Of a DNA stretch of 21,838 bases, positions 1 to 7,306 are shown in pieces. The first letter of the stretch is position 1, and each line of letters begins with the position of its first letter. The translations under genes and the position numbers were made by a program. Origin of the DNA: Nitrospira sp. UBA5699 (GTDB taxonomy: Bacteria > Nitrospirota > Nitrospiria > Nitrospirales > Nitrospiraceae); assembly GCA_002420105.1 (NCBI GenBank), contig DIHJ01000068.1, positions 1-21,838 of the forward strand. The letters run 5' to 3'. The notes beneath the pieces were generated by a model. The model did no database searches, was not told where the DNA came from, and saw only the letters and a list, made by a program, of their open reading frames with translations.

Positions 1-646
1 CTTCGGTACGACTGGGCCGCCATCGATTAGTACTCAGACAGCAGCTCGCCTCAGGCCTTCTCTGATCTCCGTGTACGTCTTAAATGGCACCCATCCAGCC
101 AGTTGACCCGATTTGGCCGTCCTCCGGGTCAATATCCGAACAGAAGTATATTGAAGATGGGCGCATACCACCACACGAGGTGCTTTCATGAAACGGTTCC
201 ATATTGTCGGGCAATTTCACCAAGCGCTGGCCAAGCATGCGAAGCAGGTGGCTGATGTGCAGGCCAATAAGCTCTCGACCGCCCTGCCTAGCCGTCGCTC
301 AGATGGAAAAACGAGACGGCATAAGAAAGATCAGACACAAAGTCGTTCGATTCACCGTTGTCATCAGTGATGAACGGGAAGCAGAAGATTTGTCTCTCCC
401 GAACCCCTGAGGGACCGCCTCTCACTACACTACACGTTGTCCCCCATTTCGCCTCGTGAAAAGACTGAGGACTCCTTCAACCTCCACGTGCTCTTCGGAA
501 AGGAACAGAGCGCCTTCCGCAAGTCAGTAATACACACGCTAGAGCGATCACAGCCCGCGATCACTCGTGAGGAGAGCCAGTTAACTCACAAGCGTTGGAG
601 ACGGCTCTTCCATGTGCATGTGACTGATCGCAAGGAGACCTACTGT
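1..646. other. Element interior without a confident gene
   Basis: No gene here can be supported with confidence. Two short open frames start back to back around the CATG at 187-190: a 51-residue frame on the minus strand (189 to 34) and a 60-residue frame on the plus strand (188-370). The plus-strand one has a weak CGAGG eight bases before its ATG; the minus-strand one has no ribosome binding site. A third short frame (303-410) has a basic start and a strand-like stretch faintly like ribbon-helix-helix proteins. All could be gene remnants. The part nearest 646 holds an 8-base direct repeat and is the likely promoter region of the helix-turn-helix gene. Confidence 0.5.
544..564. repeat. Direct repeat GCGATCAC, possible operator
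   Basis: GCGATCAC occurs at 544-551 and again at 557-564, a 13-base period. A related inverted copy (GTGACTGATCGC) lies at 620-631, just before the ribosome binding site of the helix-turn-helix gene. Small excisionase-type proteins often bind short spaced repeats, so this could be an autoregulatory or excision site. Function is inferred from position only. Confidence 0.3.
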
Positions 647-841
647 ATGTCCAAATCCGCTACCCCAACCTTGCTCACGCTACAAGAAGCCTGTGAACTG
701 CTTCGGTTCAGCCCGTCCCGTATCTACTACCTAACCAGCACGGAACGTATCCCGCACCTCAAATTTGGAGGGACCCTACGGTTCGATCGGGATGAACTCC
801 TGCGGTGGGTGGAGCAGCACCGGCGGGGCCCAGCGGCGTAA
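647..841 (+). CDS. Excisionase-type helix-turn-helix protein
   Basis: A 64-residue DNA-binding protein of the HTH_17/excisionase (MerR-like winged helix) type. Residues 9-59 carry the typical pattern: a TLQEACELL first helix, FSPSRIYYL as recognition helix, a wing with GGTLRF, and a closing DELLRWVEQH helix. The start at 647 is chosen because AAGGAG lies at 632-637 and the family begins just before this helix; the longer frame from 437 adds unlike sequence. It sits 106 bases upstream of the recombinase on the same strand, the usual place for a recombination directionality factor. It may therefore steer excision or repress the recombinase; a plain transcription regulator is the alternative. 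Confidence 0.8.
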   Translation: MSKSATPTLLTLQEACELLRFSPSRIYYLTSTERIPHLKFGGTLRFDRDELLRWVEQHRRGPAA

Positions 842-947
842 CGGACCTCAATCCGACGCTGAGAAGATCCCGCCCGCTGGCAGTACCACTCTTCGAGCAA
901 TCGGCACTGAGATTCTTAGTCCAAGACAACTTGTCTGAAGGTGAGAG

Positions 948-2126
948 ATGGAGAAAGGTTGCCTCTATCGCAGACCGGGCCGACCGACGATTTACGTCAA
1001 GTTCCGGCCGCGTCGCGGTGCCAAGCCGATCCATCTCTCCACCGGCAAGACGAACATGATCGCCGCGGCACGTGAGGCGGAGAAGATTGTGGCCCGCTAC
1101 GAAGGGCGCACGCCCAAGGAGGTTAAGGGCCAACACATCACAATTGGTCACTTTTGCCGGCTTCCCGAGAAGGCCAAGCCCAACGACCATGGTGGAGAAT
1201 ACTGGCAATACCTCGTCGCCAACCGCGCTGGGACAACGCGGGACCGTTACCACGATGTCATCCGCACCCAGCTCATTCCAGCGTTCGGCCACCTCACGTT
1301 CGAGCAGGTCGAGCCAGAGCTCATCGAGAACTGGAAGCAAAAGCGCCTCAAGCAGGTCGAGCGAGCGACTGTCCTTAAAGAGCTAAACTGTTTCTCTGCT
1401 GTATTCCGGGTGGCGAGGAAGGTCTATCGCTACACGCGCTACAATCCGGTCACGGATATCGAGAAGCCCACCATTCCAAAGCGCAAGAAGAAGATCCCAA
1501 CCATCGAGGAGATAAAAGCGTTCTTGAACGCGGCTGCTGCGTTTACTCCTTGGTACTACCCGACCTTCCTCACACTCTACCAGGGTGGCCTCAGGATTGA
1601 TGAAGCCAGGCACCTCGAACCAGCCGATGTGGACGAACGGGACAATGTGTTACGGGTCCGGGTCAAGCAAGGGTGGCATCCCAAAGATCAGGAGGACCGC
1701 GACATCCCGCTTGAAGAACCTATGCGCAGTGTGTTACTCACCCTCAAGGGTCAGCGGCCTGGCGCAAAATGGTTGCTCCCACGGCACGACAGGCGTCTCT
1801 ATTTCTGCCGTCGATGCGGCGGCCATGAGACCCACATTGGTCGCCTCAGGAAAACGATTGTGACTTTGGCCGAAGCAGCTAAGATTCCTGTCCACGTGAC
1901 CCATCATATGCTCCGTCACTGTAATTCGACCCACAACCGGAAAATGGGCGCCACGGATTATGAGGTTATGGAGTTGCTTGGACAGCAGTCCACGAAAGTG
2001 CATTCCTTATATACGCATGCCGAATGGCAAGGGATCGTGGAGGCATCCAAGCGGCTGGGGCAGTCAATCGGAAGTGATGGGTTGTCCATTTGGTTGTCCA
2101 AAGCTCATAGGCCTACTACACCCTGA
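948..2126 (+). CDS. Tyrosine recombinase / integrase
   Basis: A 392-residue site-specific recombinase that would integrate and excise the element at tRNA-Phe. The N-terminal 50 residues are basic and resemble an arm-binding domain; residues about 80-160 fit the SAM-like core-binding domain; the catalytic domain runs from about 185 to 365. Visible active-site residues are Arg216 (GGLRIDEA), probable Lys246, His320 and Arg323 (HMLRH), and the nucleophile Tyr355 (SLYTH). The usual histidine of the LGH motif is Gln346 here (LLGQQST). A C-x2-C-x2-H-x2-H group at 287-296 could bind zinc and is not a standard part of the fold. The ATG follows GAAGGTGAG. The gene ends about 30 bases before the tRNA fragment, so gene and attachment site move together. 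Confidence 0.92.
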   Translation: MEKGCLYRRPGRPTIYVKFRPRRGAKPIHLSTGKTNMIAAAREAEKIVARYEGRTPKEVKGQHITIGHFCRLPEKAKPNDHGGEYWQYLVANRAGTTRDRYHDVIRTQLIPAFGHLTFEQVEPELIENWKQKRLKQVERATVLKELNCFSAVFRVARKVYRYTRYNPVTDIEKPTIPKRKKKIPTIEEIKAFLNAAAAFTPWYYPTFLTLYQGGLRIDEARHLEPADVDERDNVLRVRVKQGWHPKDQEDRDIPLEEPMRSVLLTLKGQRPGAKWLLPRHDRRLYFCRRCGGHETHIGRLRKTIVTLAEAAKIPVHVTHHMLRHCNSTHNRKMGATDYEVMELLGQQSTKVHSLYTHAEWQGIVEASKRLGQSIGSDGLSIWLSKAHRPTTP

Positions 2127-2156
2127 ATGCTTTCGCCTTGTTACGCAGCCGCTCCA

Positions 2157-2205
2157 AGCCCTGAAAAGGCTGGTGTCGACAGTTCGATTCTGTCCCTCGG
2201 CACCA
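2157..2205 (+). pseudogene. 3' half of tRNA-Phe(GAA), attachment site
   Basis: The fragment folds as the 3' half of a tRNA. The anticodon loop CTGAAAA (2161-2167) has anticodon GAA at 2163-2165, the 3' anticodon strand is GGCTG (2168-2172), and the variable loop is GTGTC (2173-2177). The T arm is GACAG-TTCGATT-CTGTC (2178-2194), followed by the acceptor strand CCTCGGC (2195-2201), discriminator A and encoded CCA (2203-2205). The 5' anticodon strand keeps only about four pairs, and no D arm or GCCGAGG acceptor strand lies upstream. This is the duplicate left by integration, not a working tRNA. It predicts a complete tRNA-Phe beginning GCCGAGG at the far left end of the element. Confidence 0.85.
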
Positions 2206-2269
2206 TCTTTCTTCCCCCCCGTCACAGATCGTCCGGCACACAGCCCCCCCGGACCCGGCCGGCAGCCCG

Positions 2270-3076
2270 TCAGGATTTCCTGGGTAGTCGCCCGAAGTAG
2301 TACGTGGCAATCGCCGCGGTCGCGGCGACGTTGAGGGACTCGACCTGCCGGCTCAGCGGAATCGTAAAGCGGCAGGTCGCCTGTTTTCTGGTCTGCTCCG
2401 AGAGACCACGGCTTTCATTTCCCACCGCGAGAATCGCCCGGCGCGGCAGCGTCCTGATCGTCTCCATCTCCACCGTGTCCGTCCCTCCCGCCTCCGCGGC
2501 AAGGATCGCGCAATGGTGCCGGGTGAATTCCGCCGCGTCGCGCGCGATGAAAACCGGCAGCGAGAGCAGCGCCCCGCTGGTCGCACGCACGACTTTGGAA
2601 TTGTAGACGTCGGCGGATTCGGGCGTGAGCCAGAGCGCATCGACATTCAGCGCTGCGGCCGTGCGGATGATCGCCCCGACGTTGGCCGGATCCTGTACCT
2701 GTTCCCCGTATAGACCGAAGATCGTTGTCCGCCCGTAGAGTTCCGCCTCGTCCCAGCGCGGCTGCTGCACGACCGCCAGGATTCCCTGGGGCGCATCCAG
2801 TTCCGACAGGGTCGCAAAGGTCCGGTCCGGGCAGCGATACGAGTGCGCATCGACCGATTCGCGGACAAGCCGGTCCTGCTCGCTTTCCCGCTGTTCGTAG
2901 CCGGGCGTGATTACGAGCATCCGGACCTGGGTTGGATGGATGAGGAGAAGGTCGCGCACGGCCTTGGCGCCTTCGACGACGAAGGCGCCTTCCGTCTGGC
3001 GGACCCGTTTGTCCCGGAGGAGGTTCCGAACGCACGCGACCTGCGCGCGCGTCAACAGAGCATTGGGGGAAGACAC
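2270..3076 (-). CDS. TrmH/SpoU family RNA 2'-O-methyltransferase
   Basis: A 268-residue SPOUT-class enzyme that should transfer a methyl group from S-adenosylmethionine to a ribose 2'-OH in rRNA or tRNA. All three SpoU motifs are present: motif 1 with Asn132, Gly134 and Arg138 (DPANVGAIIRTA), motif 2 LAVGNESRGLS at 216-226, and motif 3 IPLSRQVESLNVA at 239-251. The first 100 residues match the substrate-binding domain of RlmB-like members, and the length is normal for that group. The start is GTG with GGAGAG just upstream. It lies 27 bases after the coiled-coil gene, so the two are probably cotranscribed. It is the first host gene beyond the element. The exact target nucleotide cannot be read from sequence. 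Confidence 0.88.
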   Translation of the reverse strand: MSSPNALLTRAQVACVRNLLRDKRVRQTEGAFVVEGAKAVRDLLLIHPTQVRMLVITPGYEQRESEQDRLVRESVDAHSYRCPDRTFATLSELDAPQGILAVVQQPRWDEAELYGRTTIFGLYGEQVQDPANVGAIIRTAAALNVDALWLTPESADVYNSKVVRATSGALLSLPVFIARDAAEFTRHHCAILAAEAGGTDTVEMETIRTLPRRAILAVGNESRGLSEQTRKQATCRFTIPLSRQVESLNVAATAAIATYYFGRLPRKS

Positions 3077-3103
3077 GCTGGTTCTCTCCGGCTTGGCAGC
3101 CGG

Positions 3104-3445
3104 TTACCGACGTTTGCGGCCGGAAGCGGCTTCTGCGGCCCTGATCCGTTGGGCCCGGGCCTTGGCCCGCTTGAGGAGCGTCAGCTTGCCCCGCGTCCTG
3201 GCATCCTCATGCTGCAACTGTTCAAGCTGAGACTTGAGGTGGGCTTTTTCCTGCTTGTGCAATGTGGCGCATTCCTCACGTGACAGCTGCATCCAATCGC
3301 CGCCGCTCTTGGCACGCTTGATCCGTTGTTCCAGCGATTCGCGCAATTGTTTGTTCCGCATGGAGAGAAGCGACTTCAGCGCCTGCCTGCGGCGCTGGAC
3401 TTCCTCTTCCTCGGCCATAATTCCACGGATATCGGTTCCCAACAT
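3104..3445 (-). CDS. Charged coiled-coil protein of unknown function
   Basis: A 113-residue hypothetical protein. The ATG at 3445 follows GAGGAGG by eight bases; a GTG further upstream would fall inside that ribosome binding site, so the shorter start is preferred. From about residue 10 to the end the protein is almost wholly helical and highly charged, with Glu/Arg/Lys/Gln heptad-like spacing, and ends in a very basic tail (ASGRKRR). There is no signal peptide or membrane segment. A TACAAT -10-like box lies at 3487-3492 on the same strand, without a clear -35. The basic tail and the RNA methyltransferase immediately downstream would suit a nucleic-acid-related role, but no family is recognised. 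Confidence 0.7.
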   Translation of the reverse strand: MLGTDIRGIMAEEEEVQRRRQALKSLLSMRNKQLRESLEQRIKRAKSGGDWMQLSREECATLHKQEKAHLKSQLEQLQHEDARTRGKLTLLKRAKARAQRIRAAEAASGRKRR

Positions 3446-3584
3446 GATGCGCCTCCTCACGACAACCAGAATAGAGTGACAGCCGCATTGTACCTGATTT
3501 CATTGCTCATCTTCCACTGCGAGGATTCAAGTATAAGTCATTGAAAATGCATATTAACTATGCGGTCTCGATGCCCAAAACCCG

Positions 3585-3613
3585 TTGCAGGGAACGCCTG
3601 ATTTCAGTATGAT
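3585..3613 (+). promoter_or_regulatory. Sigma70-like promoter, leaderless XRE gene
   Basis: TTGCAG (3585-3590), 17 bases, TATGAT (3608-3613), then only five bases before the ATG at 3619. Transcription would begin at or within a base or two of the start codon, and no Shine-Dalgarno sequence is available. Confidence 0.55.
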
Positions 3614-3618
3614 CGGCC

Positions 3619-4080
3619 ATGGCGATCGGCGCTCAAATTCAAGCCTGGCGCGTCTCGCGCGGCTTTTCGGTCGAGACCCTGGCGGCCAAGGCGGATCTTT
3701 CCCCTCACGCTCTTGAAGATATCGAGACAGACCAAGCCGATCCCTCGCTCGCCACTCTGGAATCGCTCGCCTCCGCGATGAGCATCCCGGCGAGTTGGCT
3801 CTTCACCCATCCCAGCGCTTTTGAGCTGCTCTTTCAGGATCCGGACGAGGGAGAAAGTCCGGTACCCGACGGCGCGGATCCCGTGACGGAACGGATTCTG
3901 ACCGGTTCGAGAATGGATCGTTCACTGTATGTGATGCTGACCGCCTTGATTCAGAGCGGCGAACCCAAACTGCTGCGTGCGGCGGAAGTGAGTCTCAAGA
4001 GTCTGGTCAAGCAATCGAAGCAGGCGACGGTCCCCTGGCTGAATCGGCCGTCCGGCCACTTCGAACCCCCCAGCGATTGA
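3619..4080 (+). CDS. XRE-family helix-turn-helix regulator
   Basis: A 153-residue protein with an N-terminal Cro/C1-type helix-turn-helix (about residues 4-62). The helix pair LAAKADLSPHALEDIE and the following SLATLESLASAM helix are typical of the family. The rest is an acidic linker and a helical C-terminal part of unknown type, with no peptidase or sugar-binding domain. It most likely acts as a cytoplasmic transcription regulator, possibly of itself or the divergent coiled-coil/TrmH pair. The stop codon abuts that of the convergent RlmI-like gene, forming TGATCA at 4078-4083 with no room for a separate terminator. The start follows directly on a strong promoter, so the message is probably leaderless. 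Confidence 0.82.
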   Translation: MAIGAQIQAWRVSRGFSVETLAAKADLSPHALEDIETDQADPSLATLESLASAMSIPASWLFTHPSAFELLFQDPDEGESPVPDGADPVTERILTGSRMDRSLYVMLTALIQSGEPKLLRAAEVSLKSLVKQSKQATVPWLNRPSGHFEPPSD

Positions 4081-5274
4081 TCACAGGACTTGCAGAATGA
4101 AACACTTGAGGTAGCGGGTCTCCGGCATCGAGGCCAGCACGGGATGGTCGGCGGCCTGCCCCCGCTGCTCCAGCAGGCGGATCTGGCGCTTCGCATCCTG
4201 CGCGGCGCGGCCGATCGCCTTCCAGAGGTCGAGCTCGGTGACATGGTGAGAGCAGGAGCTCGTGATCATGATTCCTTCCGGCCTCGTAAGGCGGATACCG
4301 AGCAGATTGACGTCCTTATACCCCGCCAGCGCGCGCGGCACAGCCTGCTTGCTCCTGGCAAAGGCTGGCGGATCCAGGAGGACGAGGTCATAGCGGCGGC
4401 CGGCCCGTTCCAGCCGGCGCATCTCATCGAACGCATCGGCGGATCGATAGTGGCAGCGATCCTGAACCTGGTTGAGTATGGCATGGTTGCGCGCCAACCC
4501 CAGGGCCTCTTCGCTCACATCGAGCCCCTCGACGCTCTTGGCGCCTCCCAGCGCCGCATGGATCCCGAAAGCCCCCGTGTGGCAGAACACCTCCAGCACC
4601 TCCGCTCCGGCGGCAAAGCGCGCGGCGGCGAAACGATTGTCCCGTTGATCGCAAAACCAGCCGGTTTTCTGGCCGCGCGCGATATCCACATGGAAGCGCG
4701 CCGGTCCTTCATAGACTTCGATCGTGGTGGCCCCATCCCCTCGCAGGAAGCCAGTCCCGGCGGGAAGTCCCTCCAAGGCGCGGCTCTTGGCGTCGTTGCG
4801 CAAATACACCCGGCCGGCGCCCGTTTCCTCGCATAGCAGATCCGCAAGGAGTTCTTTGCGGCGGTCCATCCCGGCCGACAGGATTTGCATGACCAACGTG
4901 TCGTCGTACCGGTCCACGATCAGGCCGGGCAGTCGGTCCGCCTCCCCATAGACCGTCCGGTAGGCGTTCGTGTTCGCCACGACCAGTTTCCTGAGCCGGA
5001 CCGCCTGCGCCATGCGCCCCCTCCAGAAAGCCTCCGTGATCGGTTCGTCCTCGAAGGTGAGGATTCTGATCCGGATCTTCGAATCGGGGTTGTAGAGTCC
5101 CCGCGCATAGAACCGCCCGTTCGGCATCACCACGTCGACGATGTCGCCGACCGCCGGCTCCCCGTTCACGGCATGAACAAACCCGGCATAGATCCAGAGG
5201 TGCCCCGAGTCGGCGATCTCTGCGGCCCGTGCAAGCGTGATTCGTCCTGTCGGAACGTCGTGAGATTGGGACAT
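4081..5274 (-). CDS. rlmI: RlmI-like class I 23S rRNA methyltransferase
   Basis: A 397-residue SAM-dependent methyltransferase of the RlmI (YccW) family, whose E. coli member makes 5-methylcytosine in 23S rRNA. An N-terminal PUA-like domain (about 8-75, with HLWIYAGFV) is followed by the central segment ADRLPGLIVDRY (112-123). The family block GQKTGWFCDQRDNR is at 201-214, SAM-binding motif I LEVFCHTGAFG at 227-237, motif IV DLVLLDPPAFARSK at 296-309, and the catalytic-type SSCSHHV (Cys341) at 339-345. The length is normal. The start codon lies six bases after a -10 box with no ribosome binding site, suggesting leaderless translation. Paralogous subfamilies exist, so the exact rRNA site is less certain than the family. 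Confidence 0.85.
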   Translation of the reverse strand: MSQSHDVPTGRITLARAAEIADSGHLWIYAGFVHAVNGEPAVGDIVDVVMPNGRFYARGLYNPDSKIRIRILTFEDEPITEAFWRGRMAQAVRLRKLVVANTNAYRTVYGEADRLPGLIVDRYDDTLVMQILSAGMDRRKELLADLLCEETGAGRVYLRNDAKSRALEGLPAGTGFLRGDGATTIEVYEGPARFHVDIARGQKTGWFCDQRDNRFAAARFAAGAEVLEVFCHTGAFGIHAALGGAKSVEGLDVSEEALGLARNHAILNQVQDRCHYRSADAFDEMRRLERAGRRYDLVLLDPPAFARSKQAVPRALAGYKDVNLLGIRLTRPEGIMITSSCSHHVTELDLWKAIGRAAQDAKRQIRLLEQRGQAADHPVLASMPETRYLKCFILQVL

Positions 5275-5280
5275 AGGCTA

Positions 5281-5309
5281 CTTATCCGATGGTCCGGCCC
5301 GAAGGTCAA
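5281..5309 (-). promoter_or_regulatory. Sigma70-like promoter of rlmI-like gene
   Basis: Read on the minus strand: TTGACC (5309-5304), 17 bases, GATAAG (5286-5281), then six bases before the ATG at 5274. The geometry predicts transcription starting at the start codon. Confidence 0.5.
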
Positions 5310-5425
5310 GCCCTTCCCCCGTCGGTCCGTCTCCCGCTGTTGCTTGACGGGTGACGCCGCCTGTGGTTTGCTGAAATCAGGCGCTGCGGCACCCGACTCT
5401 TTCACGTGGAAACGGAGATCGCATC

Positions 5426-7081
5426 ATGGGGACGACGGCAACCATCGGCTCGGCGGTGATCGACCGGCTGCACCAGCTGGGTGTCCGTCACATCTTCGGC
5501 ATTCCCGGCGATTATGTCCTGAGCCTCTACCAGCTCATCGAACGATCCCCGATCCGCCACATCGGGACGACGCGGGAGGATTGCGCCGGCTTCGCGGCGG
5601 ACGCCTACGCCCGCATCAACGGCATCGGCGCCGCTTGCGTCACCTACTGCGTGGGGGGATTGAATTGCGTGAATGCCATCGCCTGCGCCTATGCGGAGCG
5701 ATCGCCCGTCGTCCTGCTCACCGGTTCGCCGGGACTTTCCGAGCGGATTCGGATGCCGTACATGCATCACATGGTGCGGGATTTTTCCACCCAGCGCGAA
5801 GTCTTCGAGCGGATGACGGTCGCGTCCGTCTCGCTCGACGATCCGACCACGGCCGAACGGGAAATGGATCGCGCGTTCGCCGCGCTTCTTCGCTATCGCC
5901 GTCCGATCTATATCGAAATTCCCCGGGACCTCGTCCACACTCCCCTCGGGTATCCGCTCAGGCCTCTCTGCCTCGACGATGAACCGAGCGATTCGGCCGC
6001 GCTCGAGGAGGCGATCGGAGAGGTCCGGGCCATGCTGGCGGCGGCGAAACGCCCCGCTATCCTGGCGGGAGCCGAGATCGGACGCTTCGGGCTGCAGGAC
6101 GATTTGACGCGCCTCGTCGAACGCCTCAAGATCCCGATCGCGTCGACTCTCCTCGGCAAGTCCGTCATTCGGGAGGACCATCCGTTGTACGCCGGCGTGT
6201 ACGGCGGCCTGATCGCCCGCGACGACGTCCAGCGGTTCATCAACGATTCCGACTGCCTGCTGATTCTCGGCTCGATTCTCTCCGATATGGAGGACCTCGA
6301 CGCCCATTCGCCGCTGCGGTCCGAAGGCCGCACGATTCACGCGACCGCCGACCACGTGGCCATCCGGCATCACCGGTACGATACGATCCGTTTCCAGGAC
6401 TTCGTCCATGCGCTCGGGACGCATGCGCTGTCGGCGACCTCGTCGCGGTCGCTTCCCCCGCCGCTCCCGATCGAGGAACCGCCGCCCGCGCCGGACGATC
6501 GTGTCACGCTCCACAAACTCTTCCGTCATCTCGACCGGCAGCTGGATGAGAAAACCCTGGTCATCGCCGACGTGGGCGAGTCGCTATTTGCCGCGGCGGA
6601 CCTGCACGTGCACCGGCGATTCGAATTTCTGTCCCCCGCCTATTACACCTCGATGGGTTTCGCCGTCCCCGCGGCGGTGGGCGCGTCGTTCGCCGATGCC
6701 TCTCTCCGCCCGATCGTGCTGGTCGGCGACGGCGCGTTTCAGATGACCGGATCGGAACTGTCCACGGCCGTCCGCTATGGCCAGGTGCCGATCGTCGTGA
6801 TCCTGAACAACAGGGGGTATTCGACAGAGCGGGAAATTCTCGAAGGACCGTTCAATGATATTCACAATTGGCACTATGAACGGATCTGCGATCTCGTCGG
6901 AGGGGGCATCGGCGCAATCATCCGCACCCAGCGGGAGTTTGAAGATACCTTGGCGAAGGCCCTGGCTGATTTGAACCATCTGTATGTTCTTAACGTCATC
7001 CTTGATCCTACCGACCGTTCCCCCGGGATGGTTCGTCTCGCCCATCGCCTCGCCAAACGCCTGTCAACAGACCGTCCTTAG
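5426..7081 (+). CDS. Thiamine diphosphate 2-oxo-acid decarboxylase
   Basis: A 551-residue enzyme of the pyruvate/indolepyruvate decarboxylase family, expected to turn a 2-oxo acid into an aldehyde and CO2 in the cytoplasm. The pyrimidine-binding domain has GDY with Asp29, the cofactor-activating Glu51 (TREDCAGF) and the decarboxylase-type histidine pair His114-His115. The diphosphate-binding domain has the GDG (434-436) to NN (461-462) motif and Glu468 (GYSTERE), matching the active-site glutamate of Zymomonas pyruvate decarboxylase. The active-site set is thus complete, arguing against an acetolactate synthase or oxalyl-CoA decarboxylase. GGAG lies eight bases before the ATG. Substrate (pyruvate, indolepyruvate, branched-chain or phenylpyruvate) is not decided. 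It is followed by 225 bases of non-coding DNA, so is not clearly in the solute operon. Confidence 0.85.
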   Translation: MGTTATIGSAVIDRLHQLGVRHIFGIPGDYVLSLYQLIERSPIRHIGTTREDCAGFAADAYARINGIGAACVTYCVGGLNCVNAIACAYAERSPVVLLTGSPGLSERIRMPYMHHMVRDFSTQREVFERMTVASVSLDDPTTAEREMDRAFAALLRYRRPIYIEIPRDLVHTPLGYPLRPLCLDDEPSDSAALEEAIGEVRAMLAAAKRPAILAGAEIGRFGLQDDLTRLVERLKIPIASTLLGKSVIREDHPLYAGVYGGLIARDDVQRFINDSDCLLILGSILSDMEDLDAHSPLRSEGRTIHATADHVAIRHHRYDTIRFQDFVHALGTHALSATSSRSLPPPLPIEEPPPAPDDRVTLHKLFRHLDRQLDEKTLVIADVGESLFAAADLHVHRRFEFLSPAYYTSMGFAVPAAVGASFADASLRPIVLVGDGAFQMTGSELSTAVRYGQVPIVVILNNRGYSTEREILEGPFNDIHNWHYERICDLVGGGIGAIIRTQREFEDTLAKALADLNHLYVLNVILDPTDRSPGMVRLAHRLAKRLSTDRP

Positions 7082-7306
7082 CAGCTTCGCCCCGCTCCGA
7101 TACTCGTCACGGGACAGTGAAGGGTTTTTCCACCACCTTCTCCGCTCCCTCCGGTGCGCGAGTCCTCTAAGGGTTCCTTTTCCAGAACCAACCGGATGGC
7201 ACATGGCATGCAACCCTCATGAACCGGGAAATGAGGCCGGCGCCCCTTGTGCTCGTTCCCCGCCGGTTTTGCAACGTCAGCACTCCCGGATCGTCGGAGG
7301 CATTCC
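7082..7306 (+). other. Intergenic leader before the solute genes
   Basis: This 225-base gap holds a weak 4-bp hairpin (TCAC 7107-7110, GTGA 7117-7120) followed by five T at 7125-7129, a poor but possible terminator for the decarboxylase gene. Apart from the GGAGG at 7296-7300 for the next gene, no convincing promoter is seen, although one is expected here. Confidence 0.3.

Larger units (their letters stand above)
1..2205. mobile_element. Right end of an integrated element in tRNA-Phe
   Basis: The segment ends in a 3' half of a tRNA-Phe gene on the plus strand, immediately preceded by a tyrosine recombinase and an excisionase-type helix-turn-helix gene. In known tRNA-targeting integration, the element restores the tRNA at one end and leaves a 3' duplicate at the other. 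A 3' fragment without its 5' half therefore marks the right end, and the element extends left beyond base 1. By eye the DNA is less GC-rich than the segment after 2270. No cargo gene is visible inside the window, so the type of element (genomic island, prophage, integrative plasmid) cannot be told. Confidence 0.75.

Noticed and set aside
188..370. 60-residue plus-strand frame
   Set aside because: Weak ribosome binding site, overlapping alternative frames and no recognisable family; kept only as a note on the region.
437..646. N-terminal extension of the helix-turn-helix gene
   Set aside because: The ribosome binding site at 632-637 and the family's usual start support 647; the extension is unlike a protein domain.
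2116..2310. 64-residue minus-strand frame with GTESNCRHQPFQG
   Set aside because: It is the reverse-strand translation of the tRNA-Phe fragment, a common artefact in protein databases.
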